Shown piece after piece: positions 15,671-24,020 of a stretch of 64,000 bases of DNA. The stretch is from contig NZ_JABEQL010000007.1 of assembly GCF_014174215.1 (NCBI RefSeq), forward strand, positions 62,001 to 126,000, given 5' to 3'. Within the stretch, counting starts at the first letter, position 1. Each line of letters opens with the position of its first letter. The stretch comes from Gluconacetobacter tumulicola. Its GTDB lineage: Bacteria; Pseudomonadota; Alphaproteobacteria; Acetobacterales; Acetobacteraceae. Position numbers and translations under genes: made by a program. The notes under the pieces were generated by a model. That model saw only the letters and a program-made list of their open reading frames with translations. It ran no database searches and was not told the origin of the DNA.

Positions 15671-16681
15671 ATGCCCGCTGATGTCTCGCCGCTTGTCGTC
15701 GTCAACCATCTGGGGCCGGAGGTGGGCGACGCGCTGGGCCGGTTCGGCGATCGCCTGCGCGTCGTCGCGGGCAGCCGCGAGGCCGAGGCCCCCTGGGACT
15801 GGACCGCGCTGGGCGCCGAGCGGGCCGACATCCTGCTGACGGGCCCGTCGCGCAACTGGAAGCAGGCCCCCACCGAGCAGCCGGTCGCATGGGCGTCCGG
15901 TCGCCCCGGGGGGCCGCTTTGGGTGCAGATCGCCTCGGCGGGGGTGGACGGGTTTCCGCCCTGGCTGCTGCGCGGGCGGATCGTCACCTGCGGGCGGGGC
16001 GATGCGGCGGTGCCGATCGCCGAATATGTGCTGACGGCGCTGCTGCTGCGGGCAAAGTGGCTGGACGCGCTTCGTCCCACGGAGCCGGAGGACTGGACCC
16101 GGAACGCCATCGCGACCCGGGACCTCACGCCGCTGGGTTCCCTGGAGGGGCAGGTGCTGGGGGTGGCGGGCTATGGTGCCATCGGCCGGGCCGTCGCGGC
16201 GCGGGCGCGCGCCTTCGGCCTGTGCGTCCTGGCCTGGCGGCGCAGGGCGTGGGCCGGGGACGATCTGGCCGAACCCGTCGGCAGCCTGGCGGAACTGGCA
16301 GCCCGGGTGGATCATCTGGTGCTGGCGCTCCCCCTGACGCCCGAGACGGCGGGGTGCGTGGATGCCGAGGTGCTGGCACGCGCCCGGCCGGGGCTGCATC
16401 TGGTCAATGTCGCGCGGGGGGCGCTGGTCGACCACGCGGCGCTGCTGTCGGCCCTGGACCGGGGGCAGGTTGGCTTCGCGACGCTGGACGTGACCAGCCC
16501 GGAGCCGCTGCCGGCGGGCCATCCCTTCTACACCCATCCGGCGGTGCGGCTGACGCCGCATATCTCGTGGTCCGGTCCGGCCGTGCGGGCGAATTTCGCC
16601 CGGAAACTCATGGAAAATATCGAATCATTCCTCGATGGCCGGCCATTGCGCGACGTGGTCGATGCGACCCGTGGATATTGA
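15671..16681 (+). CDS. D-isomer-specific 2-hydroxyacid dehydrogenase
   Basis: A 336-aa NAD(P)-dependent dehydrogenase that interconverts a 2-keto acid and a D-2-hydroxy acid. The Rossmann motif GYGAIG lies at 167-172. The catalytic triad is complete: R249 in 'VNVARGALVD', E278 in 'TSPEPLP' and H297 in 'LTPHISW'. ATG 15671 is 11 bp after the monooxygenase stop and fits the family start; the long upstream open frame is not part of the protein. Second gene of the operon, so its substrate may be the carbonyl product of the monooxygenase or aldolase. That is an inference from position. Confidence 0.88.
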   Translation: MPADVSPLVVVNHLGPEVGDALGRFGDRLRVVAGSREAEAPWDWTALGAERADILLTGPSRNWKQAPTEQPVAWASGRPGGPLWVQIASAGVDGFPPWLLRGRIVTCGRGDAAVPIAEYVLTALLLRAKWLDALRPTEPEDWTRNAIATRDLTPLGSLEGQVLGVAGYGAIGRAVAARARAFGLCVLAWRRRAWAGDDLAEPVGSLAELAARVDHLVLALPLTPETAGCVDAEVLARARPGLHLVNVARGALVDHAALLSALDRGQVGFATLDVTSPEPLPAGHPFYTHPAVRLTPHISWSGPAVRANFARKLMENIESFLDGRPLRDVVDATRGY

Positions 16682-16717
16682 GTTGACAGTGAAGCGAACG
16701 AAAGGGGACTCCCCGAC

Positions 16718-17548
16718 ATGAATGCTCCGGTTCTCACCGGTCGCGCGCGCGGCGCGGCCCCGCCGGCACCGCCGGTTTCCACCCAGGCGCGGGAGCGTCG
16801 CCTGGAACCGCGCCCGCCGGCGGCATCGTTCGCGGAAGAGCGCCTGCATCGCAAACAGCGGCTGGCCGCGACCTTCCGCCTGTTCGGCCGCTATGGTTTC
16901 GATCAGGGCCTGGCGGGGCACGTCACGGCGCGTGATCCGGAATTTTCCGACCAGTACTGGATCAATCCGCTGGCCGTCCATTTTTCGCAGATCCGGGTCT
17001 CCGATCTGCAACTGGTGGACCATGACGGCACGATCCTGATCGGCGACCGTCCGATCAACACGGCCGGCTTCACCATCCATTCCGCCTTGCACAGGGCGCG
17101 ACCGGACGTGATCGCGGCGGCCCATACGCATTCGACTTATGGCAAGGCCTTTTCCGCGCTGGGAACGGAGCTTTTGCCGATCACCCAGGATTCCTGCGCA
17201 TTCTTCGAAGACCATGCCGTATTCGATCCGTTCAGCGGCGTGGTGCTGGACGATAGCGAGGGCGAAAGGCTGGCCGCGACGTTGGGCGATCGCAAGGCGG
17301 TGATCCTGCAGAATCACGGGCTGCTGACCGTCGGGCCGACGGTCGAGGCCGCGGCCTGGTGGTTCATCACCATGGACAATGCGGCGCATGCCCAGCTTCT
17401 GGCCCAGGCGGCGGGACCCGTCAGGCCCATCGCGCCCGAAATCGCGCGTCTGACCGCCAGTCAGGTCGGCACGCATCAGGGCGGCTACCACTCCTTCCAA
17501 CCCCTGTGGGACTGGATCGTCGCACAGGAACCCGATCTGCTGGATTGA
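16718..17548 (+). CDS. Class II aldolase/adducin family protein (copy B)
   Basis: A 276-aa zinc-aldolase-fold protein. The metal ligands are HTH in 'IAAAHTHSTYGKAFS' and the third His in 'ILQNHGLLTVG'. The region 'TFRLFGRYGFDQGLAGHVTA' is the conserved N-terminal part. The first 40 residues are a low-complexity Pro/Ala/Arg stretch. ATG 16718 has AAAGGGG upstream. Third gene in the operon; it may cleave a hydroxylated carbon skeleton after desulfonation, but class II members also act as epimerases and dehydratases, so the reaction is open. Confidence 0.85.
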   Translation: MNAPVLTGRARGAAPPAPPVSTQARERRLEPRPPAASFAEERLHRKQRLAATFRLFGRYGFDQGLAGHVTARDPEFSDQYWINPLAVHFSQIRVSDLQLVDHDGTILIGDRPINTAGFTIHSALHRARPDVIAAAHTHSTYGKAFSALGTELLPITQDSCAFFEDHAVFDPFSGVVLDDSEGERLAATLGDRKAVILQNHGLLTVGPTVEAAAWWFITMDNAAHAQLLAQAAGPVRPIAPEIARLTASQVGTHQGGYHSFQPLWDWIVAQEPDLLD

Positions 17549-17553
17549 CCGAC

Positions 17554-18153
17554 ATGACATCGATTGCCCGACTGAGAGACTTCGTCGTCCGCTTCACGGT
17601 ATTGCACGAGCGCGGCCTGGACCGCGACGCCTTGCAGCAGGAAGGGGCGGGACTGCTGCGCAGCCTGGTGGCGCAGGACGACTGGCTGCCGGAGGAATTC
17701 GCCCAGCCGCATCCCGAACGCTACAGCCAGTACCTGCTGCATTGCGATCCGCTGGAGCGGTTTTCCGTCGTCAGCTTCGTCTGGGGACCGGGGCAGAAGA
17801 CGCCGCTGCATGACCATCGCGTGTGGGGGCTGATCGGCATGCTGCGCGGGCGCGAGAGCGAGACGCAGTTCGTCCGCGACGCAGACGGCCGGTTCCGCGC
17901 GGGCGAGACCAGCTATCTGGAACCGGGCGAGGTCGCGCTCCTGGCCCCGGGCGTGAACGACTACCACCAGGTCGCCAATGCCCTGACGGATCGGACCTCG
18001 ATTTCGATCCATGTCTATGGCGACAATATCGGCGGCGTGTCGCGCGCGACCTACGACCCCGAGACGGGGGCGGAGAAGAGCTTCATCTCTGGCTATTCCA
18101 GCGCGGTGGTGCCCAATCTGTGGGACCGCTCGAAGAACAAGGGAGCCGATTAG
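17554..18153 (+). CDS. Cysteine-dioxygenase-family cupin (thiol dioxygenase)
   Basis: A 199-aa non-heme iron cupin of the cysteine dioxygenase superfamily, which adds O2 to a thiol to give a sulfinate. The three iron-ligand histidines are visible: H86 and H88 in 'TPLHDHRVWG' and H138 in 'VNDYHQVAN'. ATG 17554 starts 5 bp after the aldolase stop. It is followed after 4 bp by the multi-rhodanese gene, a pairing consistent with handling sulfur from thiols or persulfides. The substrate could be cysteine, 3-mercaptopropionate or another thiol. Confidence 0.85.
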   Translation: MTSIARLRDFVVRFTVLHERGLDRDALQQEGAGLLRSLVAQDDWLPEEFAQPHPERYSQYLLHCDPLERFSVVSFVWGPGQKTPLHDHRVWGLIGMLRGRESETQFVRDADGRFRAGETSYLEPGEVALLAPGVNDYHQVANALTDRTSISIHVYGDNIGGVSRATYDPETGAEKSFISGYSSAVVPNLWDRSKNKGAD

Positions 18154-18157
18154 GGCC

Positions 18158-19747
18158 ATGACGTACCCCGCAGCGCCCACGCTGTCGCCGGACGACGTCC
18201 GGCGCCGCCTTCGCGAGGGCGAGGAAATCGCCCTGCTCGATCTGCGTGAAGAAGGTCCATTCGCGGCCGGCCATCCGCTGTTCGCGCTCAACCTGCCGCT
18301 GGGGCGGATCGAGGAGCGGATCGCCGGCCTGATCCCCCGCCGCGACGCGCCGGTCGTGCTGTATGACGACGGGGAGGGGCGCGTGGCGCGGGCGCTGCCC
18401 GTGCTGGCGGTGCTGGGCTACAGCCAGGTGGCCGTCCTGGAAGGCGGGTTGGCCGGCTGGCGGCAGTCGGGCGGCGAGATCTTCATCGACGTCAATGTGC
18501 CGTCCAAAGCCTTCGGCGAACTGGTGGAGCATGTCCGCCACACGCCGTCGATCCCGGCGCGGGAGCTGCACGACCGGATCGCGCGTGGCGACGATCTGGT
18601 GATTCTCGATGCAAGGCGCTTCAGCGAATACACTGTCATGTCGATTCCGGGTGGACGTTCGGTGCCGGGGGCGGAACTGGCATTGCGCGTGCGCGATATC
18701 GCACCCTCGGCCGAAACCACGGTGGTGGTGAACTGCGCGGGCCGCACGCGCTCGATCATCGGCACCCAGTCGCTGGTCAATGCGGGCATCCCCAATCCGG
18801 TCGTGGCGCTGCGCAATGGCACGATCGGCTGGACGCTGGAAGGGCTGGCGCTGGATCGCGGCGCGACCCGCCGCGCGGGCGACGCGACGCCCGGCAACAC
18901 GGCACTGGCGCGGCAAGGCGCCGCGGCACTGGCGGAGCGGACGGGTGTGCGGGCGATCGACGCCGGCGGCCTGCGTGCCTTGGCGGCGGACCCGGCGCGC
19001 ACGGTCTATCGTCTCGATGTTCGATCGCCCGAAGAATACGCGCACGGCCATCTGGCGGGCTTCCGCTCGGCCCCCGGCGGCCAGCTTGTCCAGGCGACCG
19101 ATGAGTGGATCGGCGTGCGGCACGGCACGATCATCCTGACGGACGATGACGGCGTGCGCGCCCGCATGACCGCCCACTGGCTGCGTCAGCTTGGCTGGCG
19201 TGAGGTGTACGTGCTGGATGACTGGTCCAGCCTGCCGCGCGAGACCGGGCCGGAGCCGTCGCTGCTGGCGGCCCCTCTGCCGGAGGTGGAGACGATCGCA
19301 CCATCCGACGTCGCGGCGCTGGGCGACGGGGTATGGGTGATCGACCTGGCCACCAGCCCGGAATTTCGCAAGGGCCATGTGCCGGGGGCACGCTTCGCGA
19401 TCCGTGCCGACCTGCCGGGCCACCCTGCGCTGACGGATGTGCGGGATGTGGTGCTGACATCGCCTGACGGGATCGCCGCGCGTTTGGCAGCGGCGGAACT
19501 GGTGCGCGCCAGCCTGCGCGTGCGGGTGCTGGAGGGAGGAACGCAGGGCTGGCGCGATGCCGGCCTGGAACTGGAAAGCGGGTTCGATCCCGCGACCGCC
19601 CTGTCCGGCACCGACGATGTCTATAAGCGCCCCTATGAGGGGACGGATAACGCCGCCGCCGCGATGCAGGCCTATCTGGATTGGGAATTCGGGCTGGTCG
19701 CGCAATTGGAGCGCGACGGAACCCATGGATTCAGCGTGCTGGAATGA
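18158..19747 (+). CDS. Four-domain rhodanese-like sulfurtransferase
   Basis: A 529-aa protein of four tandem rhodanese domains, roughly residues 8-110, 125-235, 265-370 and 385-485. Only domain 2 keeps an active-site cysteine, C193 in 'VVVNCAGRTRSI'. The matching loops read 'VVLYDDGEGRVA', 'IILTDDDGVRAR' and 'VVLTSPDGIAAR' in domains 1, 3 and 4 and lack Cys. One catalytic and three structural or binding domains are therefore likely. Last in the operon, 4 bp after the dioxygenase, and ended by a strong hairpin. It probably transfers sulfane sulfur to or from the dioxygenase substrate (inference). Confidence 0.9.
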   Translation: MTYPAAPTLSPDDVRRRLREGEEIALLDLREEGPFAAGHPLFALNLPLGRIEERIAGLIPRRDAPVVLYDDGEGRVARALPVLAVLGYSQVAVLEGGLAGWRQSGGEIFIDVNVPSKAFGELVEHVRHTPSIPARELHDRIARGDDLVILDARRFSEYTVMSIPGGRSVPGAELALRVRDIAPSAETTVVVNCAGRTRSIIGTQSLVNAGIPNPVVALRNGTIGWTLEGLALDRGATRRAGDATPGNTALARQGAAALAERTGVRAIDAGGLRALAADPARTVYRLDVRSPEEYAHGHLAGFRSAPGGQLVQATDEWIGVRHGTIILTDDDGVRARMTAHWLRQLGWREVYVLDDWSSLPRETGPEPSLLAAPLPEVETIAPSDVAALGDGVWVIDLATSPEFRKGHVPGARFAIRADLPGHPALTDVRDVVLTSPDGIAARLAAAELVRASLRVRVLEGGTQGWRDAGLELESGFDPATALSGTDDVYKRPYEGTDNAAAAMQAYLDWEFGLVAQLERDGTHGFSVLE

Positions 19748-19764
19748 CCCTGCGATCCTGATAC

Positions 19765-19804
19765 CCGGCAGGGCCGCCCTGTCAGCTCAGGGCGGCCCTG
19801 CCGG
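19765..19804. terminator. Strong hairpin between convergent genes
   Basis: A perfect 17-bp stem (CCGGCAGGGCCGCCCTG at 19765-19781 with its complement at 19788-19804) and a 6-nt loop. It begins 17 bp after the rhodanese stop and overlaps the 3' end of the convergent SfnB-like gene. It likely ends transcription in both directions; no T-run is present. Confidence 0.7.
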
Positions 19805-20963
19805 CGGTGCTGAGCGCGCTGTCGCCCTGCGGCGTATGGATCCGGCCGCAGAGCACGTCGCGATAATGGCGTTCCAGCGGATTGTCCTGGCTCAGGCCCG
19901 GATTGCCGATCGCCGCCACGGCCTTGCCGACGGCGGCGATGGCGTTTTCGGTCACCAGATGTTTGACCAGCCCGGCATCGCTGTCCGCGTGCTCGCCGCT
20001 GTCCTCGCGGGCCAGCGCGTGGTCGATCAGGGCGCGGTTGGTCAGCAGCAGGGCGTCGATCTCGCCGATCAGGGTCTGGAAGCGCGGCAGGGTGGCCAGC
20101 GGCGCCCCCAGATTGCTGGGCGCGCGCTCGTGCAGGAACCGGACCAGCCAGTCGCGGGCCGCGCGTGCCACCCCGTCATAAAGCGCCCCGATGACGACGG
20201 CATGCCAACTGGCAAGCTGCACGGCGTCGTCGGGCGCGGCTGCCGGCGGGTTCAGGTTGACCAGATAGCGTTCGGGGATCGCGACATCCTCGAAGATGAT
20301 GGTGTGACTGCCGGTCGCGCGCATGCCCATCTGGTGCCAGCTTTTCTCGATCCGCACGCCGGGCAGGTCCAGCGGTACCAGCACCTGCCCGACGCGCGGC
20401 GCCTCACCCTCCGTGCGCGCCCACGCCACACCCCAGCGCAGGGCCGTCGAGCCGGTCGAGAAGATCTTGCGCCCGCTGATGCGCCAGGTCGCGCCGTCAT
20501 GCCGGACGGTGGTGGCCGGCAGGCCGCCGCGCGCCGGGGTCCCCAGTTCCGGTTCCACGCGCAGCGCGTTGATCAGCGCGCCCTCGTGCCGGATGCTGCG
20601 GAACAGTTCCGCCTTGACGTCCGCCGGCCAGCGATCCGAGCGGACGACAGCACCCGATTGCAGATACTGCATGGACACGATCAGCGCGGTGGAGGGGTCG
20701 CCGCGCGCGATGCGGCTGACGACCTCCAGCACGGTGCGGAGCCCGATCGCGAGGCCGCCATAGGCGCGGGGCAGGGTCAGCGCCAGGAAACCCGCGTCGC
20801 GCAGATCCGCCAGATTATCCAGCGCGATGTCGCCCGAACGGTCATATTCCGCGGCGCGCGCCGCGAAACGCGGTACCAGCCGGTCGAGCGCCGCCCAGTC
20901 CGGCGTGTCATGCTGCGCCCGCGCGGCCGGTAATGTGTCCATGCGTCCGTTCTCTTTCGTCAT
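19782..20963 (-). CDS. SfnB-like sulfur-acquisition oxidoreductase (acyl-CoA dehydrogenase fold)
   Basis: A 393-aa flavoprotein of the acyl-CoA dehydrogenase fold, in the SfnB/DszC-like branch. These use reduced flavin and O2 on organosulfur compounds rather than dehydrogenating acyl-CoA. Visible family regions: 'FLALTLPRAYGGLAIGLRTV', 'WRISGRKIFSTGSTALRWGV', 'SWHQMGMRATGSHTIIFEDV' and a tail 'SDAGLVKHLVTENAI'. The start is ATG 20963, or ATG 20942 with a better spaced AGAG. It lies 15 bp after SBP 2, so they form one minus-strand unit. The substrate may be a sulfone, sulfoxide or thioether. Confidence 0.82.
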   Translation of the reverse strand: MTKENGRMDTLPAARAQHDTPDWAALDRLVPRFAARAAEYDRSGDIALDNLADLRDAGFLALTLPRAYGGLAIGLRTVLEVVSRIARGDPSTALIVSMQYLQSGAVVRSDRWPADVKAELFRSIRHEGALINALRVEPELGTPARGGLPATTVRHDGATWRISGRKIFSTGSTALRWGVAWARTEGEAPRVGQVLVPLDLPGVRIEKSWHQMGMRATGSHTIIFEDVAIPERYLVNLNPPAAAPDDAVQLASWHAVVIGALYDGVARAARDWLVRFLHERAPSNLGAPLATLPRFQTLIGEIDALLLTNRALIDHALAREDSGEHADSDAGLVKHLVTENAIAAVGKAVAAIGNPGLSQDNPLERHYRDVLCGRIHTPQGDSALSTAGRAALS

Positions 20964-20978
20964 GTCCTTCGCCCCGGA

Positions 20979-21944
20979 TCAGGGGGAAGCAAGGGTTTCG
21001 TCGAAGGCCGAATCGACGCTGCCGGCCCCCTGCACCAGTCCGGCCTTGCGATAGCTGTCCAATGTCGCCTGTTCCTGCTCCGCGACATGGTGATCCAGCG
21101 GCACAGGGGCCGCGATCAGTTTTTCAGCGACGGCCAGGGCCACGTCGCCCGGCAGTCCGGTCTGCCGGGCCAGTATCGTGGCATAGTCGGAAAGATGCGC
21201 ATGCCCCCAGGCATAGGCCTGGGTCACGCGCCGGTAGAAATCGGCCAGTTGCGCACGCTTGCCGCCCAGCGCCGCGTCATTCGCGACGAAGAAACTGTTG
21301 CCGGGCAGAAGGCCGCCGCCATTCACGACCTCATGCCCGTGGGCATGCAGGACTTCCAGCGAGACATAAGGTTCCCACGTCGACCAGGCGTCGAGCGTGC
21401 CGGCATCCAGCGCGGCCTTTGCCTGGGCCGGGGTCAGGAACACGATGCGGGGCGCGGGCGGCGGGATGGCGCCGCTCTGGATCAGGCGCAGCAGCAGCAG
21501 ATGCCCGATCGAGCCGCGCCCGGTGGCGATCCGCTTGCCGGAGAGCCCGGCGGCATCATGGATCGGCGAGCCGGCCGCGACCACGACGGCCGTTGACCGG
21601 CCACCGCCGCGCGGCGGCAGCAGGAAGGCGGCTTTCACCGGCAGGCCGGAGCCCCAGGCGAACAGGAACGGGCCATCGCCGGCAATCCCGGTATCGACCG
21701 CTCCGGCACCGAGCGCCTGCAACAGGGGCGCCGCGGCTTCGAATTCGGTCCAGCGGATGCGATAGGGCAGGTCCCGGTCGGCGCCGGCTGCCTCCAGCAA
21801 TGCCTTCTGCTGTCCTTTCTGGTCTGCGACGACCAGTTCGTCCTCGGCATGGGCTGGCGCAATGCGGCAGGACAGACCGGCGGCGACGGCCCCGACAAGG
21901 AACATCGTGGTCAGCAGCGGGAAAGGCTGGCGCGTCAATTTCAT
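20979..21944 (-). CDS. Aliphatic-sulfonate substrate-binding protein (SBP 2)
   Basis: A 321-aa periplasmic SsuA-type protein. The Sec signal 'LLTTMFLVGAVAAGLSC' runs to APAHA-ED. Typical SsuA pieces are 'LVVADQKGQQKALLEAAGA', 'DLPYRIRWTEFEAAAPLLQA' and 'VDAWSTWEPYVS'-like 'LDAWSTWEPYVSLEVL'. ATG 21944 was chosen because the signal peptide starts there; the open frame upstream to 22007 lacks similarity. Followed by the SfnB-like gene. A Cys in the signal region does not form a convincing lipobox. Confidence 0.87.
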   Translation of the reverse strand: MKLTRQPFPLLTTMFLVGAVAAGLSCRIAPAHAEDELVVADQKGQQKALLEAAGADRDLPYRIRWTEFEAAAPLLQALGAGAVDTGIAGDGPFLFAWGSGLPVKAAFLLPPRGGGRSTAVVVAAGSPIHDAAGLSGKRIATGRGSIGHLLLLRLIQSGAIPPPAPRIVFLTPAQAKAALDAGTLDAWSTWEPYVSLEVLHAHGHEVVNGGGLLPGNSFFVANDAALGGKRAQLADFYRRVTQAYAWGHAHLSDYATILARQTGLPGDVALAVAEKLIAAPVPLDHHVAEQEQATLDSYRKAGLVQGAGSVDSAFDETLASP

Positions 21945-22092
21945 ACCGTGTCTCTGAACGGGCAGGGGGAGGTCCCTCACCCTGCCGCGCGGTCCCGGAC
22001 AACACAATTAAATCACGACAAAGTTTTGTATGAATTAAAATCACCTGACAATGCCGCGTGGTTCATGAGGTCCTGCCCGGGCCTGATCCTGG

Positions 22093-23088
22093 TCAGGCCG
22101 TCAGGAGCGATGCCAGGGCCGGGGAGAAGACGGCGTTGACCCGGATGCCTGCGGGTAACACGCCGGCGTGGGCGAATGCGTCTGCGACGGACTGGGCGCC
22201 GGCGATGTCGGCATCCGTCCAGGCGCGCAGATGATAGGGGCGGTTGTGACCTTGCAGATAGGCCAGCACGATCGGTTCCGGGACCTGGATCACCGGCGAC
22301 ACGATCCGGGCCCAGCCCGGCTTGTCGGCGGCAAGGGTGGCATAGGCGCGGCCCAGGCGGCGAATATAGTCGGCGGCGGCATGGCGGAAGGCCGGATCGT
22401 CCAGCCGGCGCGGATTGGCGCCGATGAAATAATGCCCGGACAGGATATCCCTGGCGCTTTCCAGAATCCGTGCGGTGCCGTCATTCTCCAGCGTCTGGAT
22501 GGCATAGCCGTAGGTCGCCCACGCATCCAGACTGCCCGCCTTCATTGCGGTCAGGCCCTCGCTCATGCCCAGCGCTACCGGATGGATGTCCGCGAAGCTC
22601 ATGCCGTGCTGTTCGAGCATGCGGATCAGGAAATAATGGGCGGTGGTCGCCTTGATATAGCCCACGCGCCGGCCGCGCAGGTCGGCCACCGAACGGTAGG
22701 GGCTGTGCAACGGGGCCAACACCGCCTGATCGGTGGTCGGACCGTCCATGGTCGCGACGACGGCGACCTGTGCACCGGACGCCGCGGCGAACACCATGGG
22801 GATCTCGCTCCAGCCGCCCAGGTCGATCGCATCGGCATTGATCGCCTGGGCGATCAGGTTGCCGGAATTGAATTCGCTGAACTGGACCCGATAGGGAAAA
22901 TCGGCCTGTCCCGTCGCGGGCAGGAGCGTACTGTCCTGCCCGCGAAAGGACGCCACGCGCAGCGTGACGCCCGACAGATCAGGCGCATCGGCGGCGCGCG
23001 GCGACGACGGAAGTGCCATGGCCAGGGCGCTGCCGCTGAGCAGACGCGTAAACTGGCGGCGTGTCGGCCGGTGCAGGCTGTGGAACAT
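22093..23088 (-). CDS. ABC-type sulfonate substrate-binding protein (SBP 3)
   Basis: A 331-aa periplasmic binding protein. The Tat signal is 'RPTRRQFTRLLSGSALAMAL', with mature start near PRAAD. The SsuA-like core includes 'FPYRVQFSEFNSGNLIAQAI', 'DLRGRRVGYIKATTAHYFLI' and 'LDAWATYGYAIQTLE'. The ATG at 23088 has a strong AAGGAGG 5 bp upstream, which rules out the longer frame. It starts 11 bp after the aldolase copy C stop, so the two are co-transcribed. It is one of four such proteins without a membrane or ATPase component here. Confidence 0.9.
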   Translation of the reverse strand: MFHSLHRPTRRQFTRLLSGSALAMALPSSPRAADAPDLSGVTLRVASFRGQDSTLLPATGQADFPYRVQFSEFNSGNLIAQAINADAIDLGGWSEIPMVFAAASGAQVAVVATMDGPTTDQAVLAPLHSPYRSVADLRGRRVGYIKATTAHYFLIRMLEQHGMSFADIHPVALGMSEGLTAMKAGSLDAWATYGYAIQTLENDGTARILESARDILSGHYFIGANPRRLDDPAFRHAAADYIRRLGRAYATLAADKPGWARIVSPVIQVPEPIVLAYLQGHNRPYHLRAWTDADIAGAQSVADAFAHAGVLPAGIRVNAVFSPALASLLTA

Positions 23089-23099
23089 GACGGCCTCCT

Positions 23100-23894
23100 T
23101 CAACTGTCGAAACCCGGTGCGTGGCGCGCCACGCGGCGCAGCGCCGCCTCCCAGATCAGATCGTCCAGCTCCCGCTTGCCCTCGACCGGCTGCCGGCTGC
23201 GGTCGATCTGCTGGCGCACCGTGTCCTGCGCGGCCTGCGGGGCCAGAAGCACATTGTCCCGGCCGATGGACAGGGTCCGGACCTGCGCCGTGCAGGCCGT
23301 TTCGAGCTGATGGATCCGTCGCCATGCCCGGCCCGGGCTGTGGCCGAGGGCGAGCGTGCCGTGATTGCGGAGCAGCATGAAATGCCCATCGCCCAGATCG
23401 GCGACCAGACGTTCCCGTTCGTCGAGATCAAGGGCGATGCCTTCGTAATCATGATAACGCAGGGACGGAATGACAGTCAGTGCGCGCTGGTTAAGCGGCA
23501 GCAATCCTTCGGCATGGGCCGAGACGGCCATCCCGTCCGCCGTATGAAAATGAATGATGAAGCGGGCGTCGGGACGCGCGGCATGAATGGCCGAATGGAT
23601 CACGAAGCCCGCATAATTGATGCCGTATGCGCTGGGTTCGACGATGGTGCCGTCCAGGTCGACCTTGACCAGGCTGGATGCCGTGACTTCCTCGAACAGC
23701 AGGCCGAACGGGTTGATCAGGAAATGATGCGCCGCGCCGGGCAGGCGTGCCGAGATATGGGTTGCCACCAGATCGTCCCAGCCATGGAGGGCAGCCAGAC
23801 GATAGAGCGCCGCCAGATCCACACGCAGCGCCCATTCGCTATCGGAAATGCCGTTGACCGGAGCAGACAAGGCGGGACGGGAAAGAACGGTCAT
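23100..23894 (-). CDS. Class II aldolase/adducin family protein (copy C)
   Basis: A 264-aa zinc-aldolase-fold protein. Metal histidines: HFH in 'FIIHFHTADGMAVS' and the third in 'LLRNHGTLALG'. 'RVDLAALYRLAALHGWDDLV' and 'LFEEVTASSLVKVDLDG' match copy A closely. The ATG at 23894 is preceded by GAGG 5 bp away and is better than ATGs at 23927 and 23921. First of the minus-strand unit with SBP 3. A 20-bp perfect palindrome lies just upstream. Function unknown beyond the fold. Confidence 0.85.
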   Translation of the reverse strand: MTVLSRPALSAPVNGISDSEWALRVDLAALYRLAALHGWDDLVATHISARLPGAAHHFLINPFGLLFEEVTASSLVKVDLDGTIVEPSAYGINYAGFVIHSAIHAARPDARFIIHFHTADGMAVSAHAEGLLPLNQRALTVIPSLRYHDYEGIALDLDERERLVADLGDGHFMLLRNHGTLALGHSPGRAWRRIHQLETACTAQVRTLSIGRDNVLLAPQAAQDTVRQQIDRSRQPVEGKRELDDLIWEAALRRVARHAPGFDS

Positions 23895-23905
23895 CGGAAC
23901 CTCGC

Positions 23906-23925
23906 GATCATGCATATGCATGATC
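23906..23925. promoter_or_regulatory. 20-bp perfect palindrome upstream of aldolase copy C
   Basis: A perfect, uninterrupted palindrome, half-site GATCATGCAT, 12 bp upstream of the ATG at 23894 of the aldolase/SBP 3 operon. It sits between the likely promoter and the SD sequence, a classic repressor-operator position. In RNA it would form a 10-bp hairpin without loop, so a DNA-binding dimer site is more likely. Confidence 0.55.
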
Positions 23926-24020
23926 ATTCTAGATGCCGGCCCGACGGGAACGAGTGAGAAAAAATCATGATTCCATCGATTTTTTCTCGATAATATGGTG
24001 GCCCCTGGTTCAGGGGCAGG

